Assembly: GCA_963969595.1 (NCBI GenBank)
Contig: OZ018418.1
Coordinates: 3,601,001 to 3,665,000, forward strand
Length of the DNA stretch: 64,000 nucleotides
DNA from: Neckera pumila
Taxonomy: Eukaryota; Streptophyta; Bryopsida; Hypnales; Neckeraceae
Direction: 5' to 3'
The position numbers and the translations under genes were made by a program. The notes beneath the pieces are model-generated. The model made no database searches, was not told the DNA's origin, and saw nothing but the letters and a program-made list of their open reading frames with translations. Of this stretch, positions 10,614 through 20,704 are shown piece by piece; position 1 is the first letter of the stretch; every line of letters starts with the position of its first letter.

Positions 10614-13200
10614 TCAAATACACTGTGAACTACTATCTCTACACAATTTGCTCCTACATTTACAAGCAAAGGATGGCAAATTTGGATCCCGATTTTGGAA
10701 ATCAATGCCATAATCCCATGTCAACCCCTACTTTGCATGAATATTTTGTTTTGTAAAAAATGCCACATGGTAAAAGTCCTTCCCAACGTTCTCAATCTTC
10801 ACAGGCATGTCCATGAGGTTTGCATCTCCACATGTGCATGAAAGTAGTGCAATGCCAATTAGACAACCGACATGTAACAAAATGACCTTGAACATTCTTT
10901 AAGACATCCTAACTGTCTTACCTGTGATTCAAGAATCTTCCGACGTTCCCATACTGAGTGGCATCCAAGCACAACGCCGTGTTGTCATTCAATTTTTGTT
11001 CAGTGGACCAATCAGCATCAAGCTGCAAAGCATATGACAGACCATTACGGACTAAAAGGTTCCTCGTATCCATCTCACGATTTGTCAATATCTCCCCAAT
11101 CATCTCAAATACGTATGCACCTTTGGGGATAGACTTAATAGCTCAAATATCCCATCCCATGTGCATTGTAAGGAACACCTCTACTGAATACTTCATCCCC
11201 TGCTAAACAACACAATTACCACATTTATTGTGGCATCCACATTTAACATTACACTCCCTAATGAAAGTCCTACCTACATCACGACTACTTCACAGGAAAC
11301 GGTCCTTCAACAAGCCACCAAGCTTGTAGGCAGACTCATCGCCAGTTTCCTTTGTACATTCACAAGGAACCATTGCAGTCAAACAATCTTCTATGCCACA
11401 AACATAGAACTCACCCTTCCTCAACCCAATAATGGAAAGATTTAAGCGGGCATTGTTGTGGACCAAACTACAAGTCATATACTTGAAAGAATGCATTGGT
11501 GAATCATGTGGAGCTACACAAATTGGAAGCGCCTCCAAGCGCCGAGACAAGTCTTCAACATAGTACAATGGACAATCCTATATTAAACACATACAAACAT
11601 CCCACATTAGAAAAGACTAGAGCAATCCAAAAAGAAGTTTGGTTCATGAAAATGTAGTCTCTGTTTCAGGAGCCTCCACTTCAAAGGCAATATACAAAGC
11701 TTTGCCTGTATGCCTCCTATGTAGCTGACGGAGATTCTAACCAAAACTGCAGACTCAAAACAGCAAACAAACACTAAGAGCGTCGATGCTTTTTTGACAG
11801 AGCTTTGTCTACCTGTGTAGACACTGTCAAGTTCCCTTGCTGCGACCTCGTATTTCTACGGCCTAGAGGTGAAAGGATTGGGCTGGGGTCCATGGTGGGG
11901 GCTACCGCCTCACCATTGTCATCTACCCCCCTAGCTGCTACCTTTTTCAATTCAGAAAAAGAACTATGCTCTAAACTATGAAGGTTCTCTATCGATGTGG
12001 TGGCCTCCTCTTTGACTTCCACCACCTTGCAATTCTTCTTACCCTCTTTTGGAACCTTTGTCTTATTTTTTGGTTTATTGACTTTGGTAGATTGAGGGGC
12101 CACTCCTTCAAGCTACTTCTATTCTTCCTGTGATCCAGCTTGTGGGTCCACTTCCAAAAGTTTCTCCTTCTCTTCCTCTGATCCTGTTAGGTCACCGTCA
12201 CCTTCATCCTTTGTCTGAACAAAAACCCCCTTATCAGAATCGATCTCCTTCCCAACATCTCGCTCTTCAAAACCGATTTTGTCCACAATGAATCCTTCAC
12301 CGTTGTGTTTTTCCTCCCCAACAGTTCCCTCACCATTGTCTTTCCCCTCCACAATAATTCCCTCATTGTTGCCCTTTTTGTCCCCAATAATTACCTCCCA
12401 AACTTCCATCTCCTCTCCTACATCAGGAGTCCCCTTCTCTTTGAGTTGACGATGTGAGCCTTCATTTGAAGGCACCACTTCCTTGGGCTCAGCTCTTGAT
12501 CCTTCAGGCTTCCCCTCAACATCTCCGTCATCTGCATCCATCCCTTCCCCAGCGTATCCCAAAACTACTCCAACCCCCTCTACTGCGTTCTTTTCCTTCC
12601 GGCTTGCCCCCCTAGTTTCTCCAACTAGATTTGACAACAAAGCCTTTACATTGGATGTGTGATCATCTCGTGGTCCACGCAATAGCCTTGAGAGCAGCAA
12701 TTTATGGGGACTAATATCAATTGGATTCCAAGACTTTCTAAGTGGTAAGTTGCTTACTTCATCATCCGTATCATCTCCACCCAAAAGAGTGGTAGCTCCA
12801 TTATCTCCGTCCAAAATATTGGTACCAGAGCTAGAGGGCAGGTTCAGCACCATTTTCGCGAGCCCATCTTCATTGGACTCGGACTTTGAACTGAATTTAG
12901 GCTCTTCATCCATGTCGTTGTTGGTGAAGGCTTTGTTCTTTTTCTTTTTCTTCTTTCTTGGCTTCAATTTCAAGGCCAGACTCTCTACTTCATCCCAGGG
13001 TCTCTTGTTCTTTTCTTTTGCTTCAATACCTTCTTCTGGATCAATGTCTTCTCCCATTTTGGACCCCCTAGCACCTCCCCAATCACTAGCCTTCAGTGAG
13101 CAAATGGCTTGGCAATTTGCTCCCTCCATGAAATTTGCTGGAGAGATTGCAGGATGGGCAAAATTGATGCCAGCAGCTATACAACAAGCAACAAATTAGC
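10614..13200 (-). pseudogene. SUVR-type SET-domain histone methyltransferase, decayed
   Basis: Read on the minus strand. An acidic, Lys-rich N-terminal exon (13129-11774; poly-Lys near residue 58, several E/G repeats, two stops near 12115) is followed by a pre-SET/SET exon at 11577-10925. That exon carries D-C-L-T-A-M-V-P-C-E-C, E-T-G-D-E-S-A-Y, G-L-L-K-D-R-F-L, E-C-N-V-K-C-G-C-H-N-K-C-G-N, G-E-I-L-T-N-R-E, L-D-A-D-W and C-L-D-A-T-Q-Y-G-N-V-G-R-F-L-N-H-R, with a GT donor after it. The last exon (about 10832-10614) has D-A-N-L-M-D-M-P-V, L-T-W-D-Y-G-I-D-F and the post-SET cysteines C-K-C-R-S-K-L-C-R-D. This is the SUVR1/2/4 class, which methylates histone H3K9 in plants. Breaks: stops after RFL, in V-V-*-Q-G, in D-I-*-A-I and in A-K-*-G-L-T-W, and no clear AG acceptor before the last exon. 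Introns are kept, so it is a genomic copy, not a retrocopy. That the acidic exon belongs to the same gene rests on strand, spacing and splice sites only. Confidence 0.82.
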
Positions 13201-13719
13201 TTTAGTGAAATTGAATTACAAATACTTGTTTTCATCGGTCTAGGGTAGTTACAACATTACTCCAAACTTAAAAGAGAATAACATACATGACAACAAGCAA
13301 CTCATCCCTTAAACACAATTTCAAAAAACGATTTATTGAAACATATCAATATAATACATCTCCTTCACTAGTGAAGTAACATTACTATATGTAGATTTGA
13401 ACACAAACAAGGACAAGAGGTTTGTTTAGTATAAAATAAAAGAATTGAAACAAAACACAAAAAATATTTCAAAAGAATATACTTCAGACACAATACATAA
13501 GATACACAAGGAGATACATTTAATCTAGTTCATTACTTTACAAATATTACGAGTAGAGTACAAACAACTTGGTTTGGTAAAGTATTACATAATGTACACC
13601 GAGATGAATTTAAATATCTATGAAAATTGTAATCACAGAAAAAGAATGAACTGGTAAACAAAAAATACAGAAAAGCAATTCAATTTTGACCTTTAAGTGC
13701 GTTTGTTACAAATAGAGTA
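13201..13719. other. AT-rich flank before LTR unit A
   Basis: No coding potential. The last five bases (GAGTA, 13715-13719) are the left target duplication of unit A. Confidence 0.5.
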
Positions 13720-14029
13720 TGTGGGAGTACGTAATGTCAAACTCCAGAATTCTGGATTAGTTTAGGAGTAGATTAGTGAGGTTTTTCAAAATTTTTGAAT
13801 ACAAAAGTAGTAACCCGGAATAGTTAGCCAAACCAAGAAACTGGGAAAGTTCCGGCTTAGCAGAAACTGTAAAATGGATAAGGAACGGATCTTAACGGGA
13901 TCCGTAATCCGGAAGGCGATCCGGATTCAGGAAACCTACAACCTAGCTTCCGGTCCGGGAATTAGGGTCCCGTTGGAAAAAGGCGGCGCATTTATAGGCC
14001 GCCCCAACGGGTGTCGGTTGCTGGCCAGC

Positions 14030-14037
14030 TACTTAAG
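14030..14037 (+). promoter_or_regulatory. TATA-like TACTTAAG box of unit A
   Basis: The block CAACGGGTGTCGGT...CTGGCC..(C/G)TACTTAAG is kept in units A, B1, B2, C and D, always about 30-60 bp before a pyrimidine-rich TTTCTTCCGCTCGAG-like tract. The right-hand LTR keeps GGGTACTTAAG. Position and conservation suggest the core promoter; F has CTACATAAAG in the same place. No transcription start is directly visible. Confidence 0.45.
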
Positions 14038-16430
14038 CCGCTCTCCTCCATTTCTTTTCTCTCTTTCTTCCGCTCGAGGATACGTGTGTGTTTGCAAGTT
14101 TGGAGCGTGCATTAGCTGAGTGAAAGAATGGTGAGATAGGATCGGATAGGGAGAGAAGGAAAAGAAGGTGCCGATTGCACCGGGTTAGTGGGATTTGGTC
14201 GGCGTGGATGGAGGAATCTCGCAAACCGACAATTATGGCCAAGTGGCTCAATCTGGTCATACCGACGGACCCAAAAGCGCGGGTGCTTTTGGAAGGGGAT
14301 TTGGATAGCATGGGATGCGCGAAGTTGTTGCGCAAACCCTGGAATCTCAAGGAAGAGGCAATGATCCACGAAGTTGTAACCGGAGCTCCGAATCAGTTCG
14401 AATTGACGGAGTGAGGGAAGTCGGCCAAGTGGACCAAGGAGATGTGGACGGAAGTCTACTCGTTCTGGAAGGCAGGTTCCGGATATGCCTTGAAGAATGA
14501 TGGGTACGTTCACGGGAAGTTCCGGAATCTACCCCATCCGAGGGAAGGGTATGCGATCCACGATTGCATTGACGTGAGGCAGAGACAAGTGCTGGAGTTC
14601 CTGGTTCTGATACCGTATCCGGAGAAGCCCACCCGGCTCACCAGCATGTTGGGCAACACCATTTTTGGAGCGATGAAGGACAGACCGATACACTGGGGGA
14701 CGATAGTGAAGGACGTGGTGCAGAAACTGGCGGACGGTGTGCAGAGGGCCAAGTCCAACCCGCTCAGCATCTACCTCTTCCACCTGTACTACCACAATGG
14801 GATTGTGAGTGAGCAGGAAACCAAGGACTATAAGGTGGCCGAGGAGATGCTCAAGTATGGTCTGGCTCCGAAACCGGAGAAGCAAGCCGAGGAAACCGTT
14901 CCGGAGCTGACACTGCCAAGGCCGGAGAGGGCAGAAACTTCGCGGCGGAAGTCGACCGACTCGAATGCAAGGGGGAAACAGCAGGTTCTGGAAACGGGGA
15001 AACTGGGACGGACCTTCTCAGACCTTGGAGGGAACGAGTTGTTTGATTTCAGAGAAGAGTGGTTCCAGGAGAAACGATATGAGGAACTGGCGGATTTTAT
15101 ATGCATGATATCCGACGAAATGAAGATGGAGCCAAACGAGATTTTGGGGGAGCTCAAAAAGTGCCTGGATCCAACCTTGCTCAGTAAGAAGGAGGATCAA
15201 ATCCGGAAACTGGAGGAGGAGAAGAACCAACTCCAGTCCTGTTTGGGTGTTGTGGATGAAGCCCTCAGCTTTGCATCCAAGAGAAAGTTGGATGCTATGC
15301 ATGTAGTGAGGACACTTACGGATTTGGTGGGATAGCCCGCAGATCAAATCACGCGCGCCCGGCTCTTCACCAATAAGTTAATTCAAGAGGGCGTCGTGAC
15401 CGGAAGTATGATTCTCAAGATCCTGGTGGATTATGAGATCAAGATGGAGAACGTGTTGGCAGAGATGAAAAAGCTGTTGGGGTTTTTCGATCCGGCAGTC
15501 ATGGACTTCATCAAATTTCCAGAAGTGCAAAGTGCGCAGCTGTGGAAGACTCCGGCCAAACCAGTCCCCGCCAAAAGAACTTCCATATCGGATCCAAGGC
15601 TCCAAGCCTTGCTGAAGGACGTTACGGCTCACTGTGCAGGTCAGGCGGGGCCGTCACGAAGGAGAGAGAGGTTAACCGCAGATGTTGCCAAGAAGGGTTT
15701 GGGTTCTCTAGTGGTTCAGGAAACTCTAGCAGAGACGATCCTGGTCACATTCCCTCCATGCACGGCAAGGATACTAGAGGGGAACATAAGATCCACGGTC
15801 CTGGTTTCTCCGGTTCAGACGGATCTAACAAGCCGGATGCCTATGGTAGAGAATCCAGCCAGGACACATCCGGAAGACTTCACCCACATGGAAGAAGCAT
15901 TTGAGCAAGCAGAGGAAGGCGATGAAGAGGATCTGGTTGGAGCTTCATTGGGGCTGTCGTACGCGCAATCTAGGCGTAAGTATCCTTAACATAAAAATGT
16001 GCCAAGATAACACAATGTGGAAACATGCAATGTCAATATTTAGAAATCCAGACAAGTTTAGGATCAATTCCGTAAATATTTTCAAAAATTTGTAGTAGTG
16101 AAGCCGCAAACTGGAACATTTAGTAGAAACTAGGTAGTTAGGAAATTCCGGCTTGCAAAAACTTGTAGAATAGGTAAGAAACGGACTTTAGCCGAAATCC
16201 GGAAACCGGAATGGGATCCGGATTCAGGCAACCTACGAACTAGGGGTCCGGCCTATGAAAACTAGAAATTCGTTTGCAAATGGCGGCGCATTAAATGGCC
16301 GAACCAACGGGTGTCGGTCACTGGTCGGGTACTTAAGCAGATGGGCCTTTTGTTTTTCTCCCTCTTTCTTCCGCTCGAGGAGGTGTGTGTGCTTGCAGGT
16401 TTTGGAGCGCGTTTCTTTTAGAAGAGTGAA

Positions 16431-16440
16431 AGAGTGGTGA
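16431..16440 (+). repeat. 10-bp direct repeat AGAGTGGTGA, left of the ORF cassette in B1
   Basis: The same ten bases recur at 19360-19369, after the ORF and its 3' part. In the LTR at 60644 they occur once (61024-61033), followed directly by the sequence that follows the second copy in B1. The cassette between them in B1 is 2919 bp. Confidence 0.75.
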
Positions 16441-16687
16441 GTTAGGCCAGATAGGGAGAGAAGGAAAGGAGGGTGCTGATTGCATTGGATTGTAGGTCAA
16501 GAAGATGGCGGGATCATTGGTGCAAGGGCAGAAGACTATTCCCTCTGTCAAGCTCCTGTACCCAGTCATTCCGTCGGACTTTGCTGAGCGCTTAGAGTTA
16601 GAGGAAGATCTCTTTAAACTAGGGTGTATCATGTTCATCCGGCACCCCTGAATAGTTAGAAGTGAAGATTTTCTTCGTGAGTTGGTT

Positions 16688-18550
16688 ATGGGGACGCCAA
16701 ACCAATTCAAGCCGACGCCAAGGGGTCGGTGGGCCTCTTGGACGGAAGGGATGTGGACGGAAACTTACGGATTGAAGCAGTCAGGATCCGGAAGTGCGAC
16801 CCGGACGGATAAGTTTTATGAAGACAAGTTCAAGAAACCGCTGCACCACGAGGAGGGTTTCACTGTTAGTGACTGTATCGATGAGCGCCATAGGCGATTA
16901 CTGAATTTCCTGATTCCCATCGTGTATCCGGAAAAGCCAACCAGGGTTACGGTTACGGTGGCGAATATGATTTTTGGAGCAATCAAAGGCCGGATCGTGA
17001 ACTGGGTGACTATAATCCACCAGCAGGTCAAGAAGATGGCGGTGGCTATCGACAAGGCCAAGCAGAGTCCGCTCAACACTTACTTGTTCCACATGTATCA
17101 TCATTTTGATTTCATGACCCCGCAAGAACAAGTTGCCTATGAGACTGGAATGCAGATCTTGAAGTACGAAATTATGGAAGAGTTGAAGCCGATGGGAGAA
17201 GCGGCACTAGAAGAAGAAGAAGAAGAGGAGGATCCGGAACCGAAGCCGCTGGAGAAGAAGAAGCAACAGAAGACCACCAATCCGGACGCACGAAGAACGA
17301 GTCTGGACGTGCCAGAATCGAATCCGTCTCTGACCCAGCCATCACCGGAATCTTCCGATTTATCCGACTTCTATGAGGCTGGAACCAGATGGATGGTGCA
17401 GTGCCGGAAGATGCACGCCAAGATGGCAAAGGTGATCACGGGCGTCGCTAGGGAGTTAAATGTTGAGATGGATCAGATCTTCAACGAACTCCGGAAGAGA
17501 CCCAATCCAGCACTACTCCAAGAGAAGGACAAGCAGATCGAGCTGCTTAACACAGAACGGGATCACTACAAAAACAAGTTCTACTGGACGAAGGGGCAGT
17601 CGCTCTCAGCTCGGAAGAAGGAGACGGATGCCCTGAAGCTAGTCAGGGATTTGAAGGTGTTGGTAGAAGAACCGGAACATCAAATCATCCGGTCCGCGCT
17701 TTACACGAAGAAACTTGAGAACGACGGCATTGTTACCGGATCCAGAGTGCTGCAAGTCCTGTTCAATTACGAGGCCAAGATGAAGATTGTTTTGGACGAT
17801 ATGAGGCAGTTGCTGGGATACTTGGATGTGGCCAAGGACGACTTTGGATTACTTCCGGATATCTTCATGGAGTCCCCGGGCAAGCATAGAGCCGGAACTT
17901 CCGGAACACAAGGAGATCCAGGCTTGAAGTCCTTGTTTAAAATGCCTAGGATGCCTCTCCCGAGTCATTTCCCAAAGTGGGGCACGGTAAATACTTTTGC
18001 CCCTTCCTCACAATCTCCGTCGGGATTCGGAAAGGCTGGGCAAAGGTTGCCGATCCGGAGAGATCTGTTAGAAGATTTGGGGACGATCAATTCGGCAAGA
18101 GAACACCCGGAGAGATTCCCTCATATGTCGGAACAGTCACCAGCACAAGGTACACAATTGATTGACTTAGGTGATCCGGCTCTAGAGACAAAACTGGAAC
18201 CCAAGCCCGAGACCTGGCTGAACAAGAGGATGGAAATAGTGGAGGCCGAAATCTCGGATCCGGATGAAGAACTTGAGATGGTGGAACCTGAGAGGCAGCT
18301 GAAACTTCGGAAGTCGGAGAAGCGGAAACCAAAAAGCAAGAAGCCGATGAAGCAACAGATTGAAGATTCCGAGTCTGGAGAGTTTGAGTCGGGCTCAGAA
18401 TCTGAGGAAGATACAAAGGAGGACGAGACGTCTCTTGCAACCCGTCAGAATCCGCCTCGAGCCGCCAAAATGATGCCAGCGAAGAGTTCTGGTAAGCCGA
18501 CAGCCAAGCAGGGAGCCGGGAGTTCTAAGAAATCTCGAGTGGCCAAGTAA
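16688..18550 (+). CDS. LTR-encoded protein, B1 copy (620 codons open)
   Basis: The first ATG in the open frame is at 16688 (M-G-T-P-N-Q-F). Domains by eye: conserved N-terminal block (M-W-T-E-T-Y, D-C-I-D-E-R-H-R, Y-P-E-K-P-T-R-V-T, N-M-I-F-G-A-I, N-W-V-T-I-I, Y-L-F-H-M-Y-H-H; residues about 20-140), a Glu-rich linker (about 175-190), a coiled-coil-prone segment (K-D-K-Q-I-E-L-L-N-T-E-R-D, about 285-300), a second conserved block (T-G-S-R-V-L-Q-V-L-F-N-Y to R-Q-L-L-G-Y, about 350-385) and a basic/acidic tail ending S-K-K-S-R-V-A-K. The D copy shows that the ancestral protein began about 60 codons earlier (M-A-...-Q-G-Q-K). In B1 that part has an extra C near 16561 (frameshift) and a TGA in H-P-*-I-V-R (16648). 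No known family is recognised. Confidence 0.7.
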   Translation: MGTPNQFKPTPRGRWASWTEGMWTETYGLKQSGSGSATRTDKFYEDKFKKPLHHEEGFTVSDCIDERHRRLLNFLIPIVYPEKPTRVTVTVANMIFGAIKGRIVNWVTIIHQQVKKMAVAIDKAKQSPLNTYLFHMYHHFDFMTPQEQVAYETGMQILKYEIMEELKPMGEAALEEEEEEEDPEPKPLEKKKQQKTTNPDARRTSLDVPESNPSLTQPSPESSDLSDFYEAGTRWMVQCRKMHAKMAKVITGVARELNVEMDQIFNELRKRPNPALLQEKDKQIELLNTERDHYKNKFYWTKGQSLSARKKETDALKLVRDLKVLVEEPEHQIIRSALYTKKLENDGIVTGSRVLQVLFNYEAKMKIVLDDMRQLLGYLDVAKDDFGLLPDIFMESPGKHRAGTSGTQGDPGLKSLFKMPRMPLPSHFPKWGTVNTFAPSSQSPSGFGKAGQRLPIRRDLLEDLGTINSAREHPERFPHMSEQSPAQGTQLIDLGDPALETKLEPKPETWLNKRMEIVEAEISDPDEELEMVEPERQLKLRKSEKRKPKSKKPMKQQIEDSESGEFESGSESEEDTKEDETSLATRQNPPRAAKMMPAKSSGKPTAKQGAGSSKKSRVAK

Positions 18551-19359
18551 TTAGAAAGGGACTACTTGTAGAGGTGGATTAGAATTTAGATAGTTTTGTC
18601 TCGGAACCGGATTCCAAGCGTGGGCCCGATTTTTGGGAACTTAGGGATAAGGACTTCCCGGTTTATTCGGGATTTCCTTGGTGTGTGTGTGAGGTTGCCC
18701 CGGTTTGTGGGGAGCCTTTTTTCGCTTTTAGAGTGTTGACTTTGGCTTTGTTTTGGGTTTTTAAGGGCGGGCAAGTTTATTTGCCCCTCATTCCCTCCTA
18801 GTTGATATTCAATTGTATTTCATTCCCTTTTCAAAATCTGAGCCCTCGGGTATGCATTTTTGTTCTATTAGTGTATCCGAATTGTCTGGACCTGTGGTCT
18901 GGCTGTTGGAAGGAAAGGATGGGTGAGGAGGAATCCGGATTTAGGAGAATATGGTCTGAGTCGAGAGTGTGCTATTGTAATGTCGTTGGATCGTTGACTT
19001 AGGAGCTGCGCACAGTGTCTTTAAACTACCAAAAGAGTAGTCCGGATCATAGAGTAGCGGGGAAGCGAGTCCGGTTGTCAAGCCGTGCGGAGGTAAGCAC
19101 CCGCCCAAGGAAGCCCCCACCTGTCCAAAAGATCTGCCAACCTTAGGATTCATCTAAACTCTAGAAAGATCACACACCCATAACTTATTCCGGATTCTGA
19201 GATCTGTCGTTGTAGTAAGGGAAAGTGAAGTATATTTTGAGTGACCTGCTGTCTGGAGTTGCCATCCGGAAGTTGTGAGGATCCGAATCCTTTGTCTTAC
19301 TGCAACCTTTTGAATACTCGGGTGTTGTTATTTGTGTTTGTTAGAATTGTAGGAGAACA

Positions 19360-19369
19360 AGAGTGGTGA
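19360..19369 (+). repeat. 10-bp direct repeat AGAGTGGTGA, right of the ORF cassette in B1
   Basis: Second copy of the repeat at 16431-16440. In unit A the corresponding pair is at 14125-14134 (one mismatch) and 24232-24241. It marks where cassette-bearing and cassette-less LTRs become collinear. Confidence 0.75.
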
Positions 19370-19404
19370 AGTCCCTATCCCCCTCAAAAGATCAACTAGT
19401 GGAT

Positions 19405-19425
19405 CCTCTGAAGGTAAAATAGAGG
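19405..19425 (+). promoter_or_regulatory. Conserved 6-bp stem, 9-nt loop hairpin
   Basis: CCTCTG, loop AAGGTAAAA, TAGAGG. The same stem-loop is found in all seven LTRs whose 3' part is in the window: A 24273-24293, B2 19830-19850, C 49092-49113 (one bulge), D 50985-51005, F 46723-46743, right LTR 61066-61086. The loop is always nine bases, close to ANGGTRAAA. The stem changes in pairs. It lies roughly 250-310 bases before the LTR end. Confidence 0.6.
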
Positions 19426-20704
19426 TATTGAAAACCGGATTTGAAGAAGAGACGTAAACCGGATTCCGGATAGTTTATTGTTCGGATTGTGAAAGGATCC
19501 GAAAAATGTTGAGTAGATGAGAAGAAAGAAAGATAGAAAAGCCGGATACCTAGAATATGCTACATATAATCCGGAAATTCCTTGGGACGATATTTCGTGT
19601 TATCTTGGCATATTTTTGTGTTAAGGATACTTACGCCTAGATTGCGCGTACGACACACAAAATATCGTCCTAGGGTATTTCCGGATTATATGTAGCATAT
19701 TCTAGGTATCCGGCTTTTCTATCTTTCTTTCTTCTCATCTACTCAACATTTTTCGGATCCTTTCACAATCCGAACAATAAACTATCCAGAATCCGGTTTA
19801 CGTCTCTTCTTCAAATCCGGTTTTCAATACCTCTAGTTTACCTTCAGAGGATCCACTAGTTGATCTTTTGAGGGGGATAGGGACTTCACCACTCTTGTTC
19901 TCCTACAATTCTAACAAACACAAATAACAACACCCGAGTATTCAAAAGGTTGCAGTAAGACAAAGGATTCGGATCCTCACAACTTCCGGATGGCAACTCC
20001 AGACAGCAGGTCACTCAAAATATACTTCACTTTCCCTTACTACAACGACAGATCTCAGAATCCGGAATAAGTTATGGGTGTGTGATCTTTCTAGAGTTTA
20101 GATGAATCCTAAGGTTGGCAGATCTTTTGGACAGGTGGGGGCTTCCTTGGGCGGGTGCTTACCTCCGCACGGCTTGACAACCGGACTCGCTTCCCCGCTA
20201 CTCTATGATCCGGACTACTCTTTTGGTAGTTTAAAGACACTGTGCGCAGCTCCTAAGTCAACGATCCAACGACATTACAATAGCACACTCTCGACTCAGA
20301 CCATATTCTCCTAAATCCGGATTCCTCCTCACCCATCCTTTCCTTCCAACAGCCAGACCACAGGTCCAGACAATTCGGATACACTAATAGAACAAAAATG
20401 CATACCCGAGGGCTCAGATTTTGAAAAGGGAATGAAATACAATTGAATATCAACTAGGAGGGAATGAGGGGCAAATAAACTTGCCCGCCCTTAAAAACCC
20501 AAAACAAAGCCAAAGTCAACACTCTAAAAGCGAAAAAAGGCTCTCCACAAACCGGGGCAACTTCACACACACACCAAGGAAATCCCGAATAAACCGGGAA
20601 GTCCTTATCCCTAAGTTCCCAAAAATCGGGCCCACGCTTGGAATCCGGTTCCGAGACAAAACTATCTAAATTCTAATCCACCTCTACAAGTAGTCCCTTT
20701 CTAA

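Larger units (their letters stand above)
16016..19655 (+). mobile_element. LTR unit B1 (ORF-bearing solo LTR), inserted in B2
   Basis: It runs from TGTGGAAACATG to ...GCGCGTACGACA, 3640 bp, and is flanked by a perfect CACAA duplication (16011-16015 and 19656-19660). The target is the terminal hairpin region of B2. It has U3, TACTTAAG box (16330-16337), a long ORF, a 1.1-kb 3' part, the 6-bp/9-nt hairpin (19405-19425) and the U5 hairpin. It lies head-to-head with B2 and so creates a 7-kb palindrome centred near 19628. Confidence 0.9.

Noticed and set aside
12750..13199. 149-codon plus-strand frame opposite the SUVR N-terminal exon
   Set aside because: It is the antisense of a Glu/Lys-rich exon, giving the typical Ser/Phe/Pro-rich shadow.
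14442..15335. Similarity of the LTR protein to the 'putative plant transposon protein' domain of other retroelements
   Set aside because: N-W-x-x-I-I and Y-L-F-H-L-Y are suggestive only. Without a search the link cannot be supported.
18941..19153. Antisense 70-codon frame (M-N-P-K-V-G-R-S-F), present in both palindrome arms and in D at 51255-51521
   Set aside because: It lies antisense in the 3' part of the LTR and recurs only because that DNA is conserved. No start context or domain supports it.
16431..19369. Origin of the short LTR by ordinary splicing of the cassette
   Set aside because: A GTGAGT donor exists, but no AG acceptor gives the exact junction seen. Recombination at the 10-bp repeat fits better.
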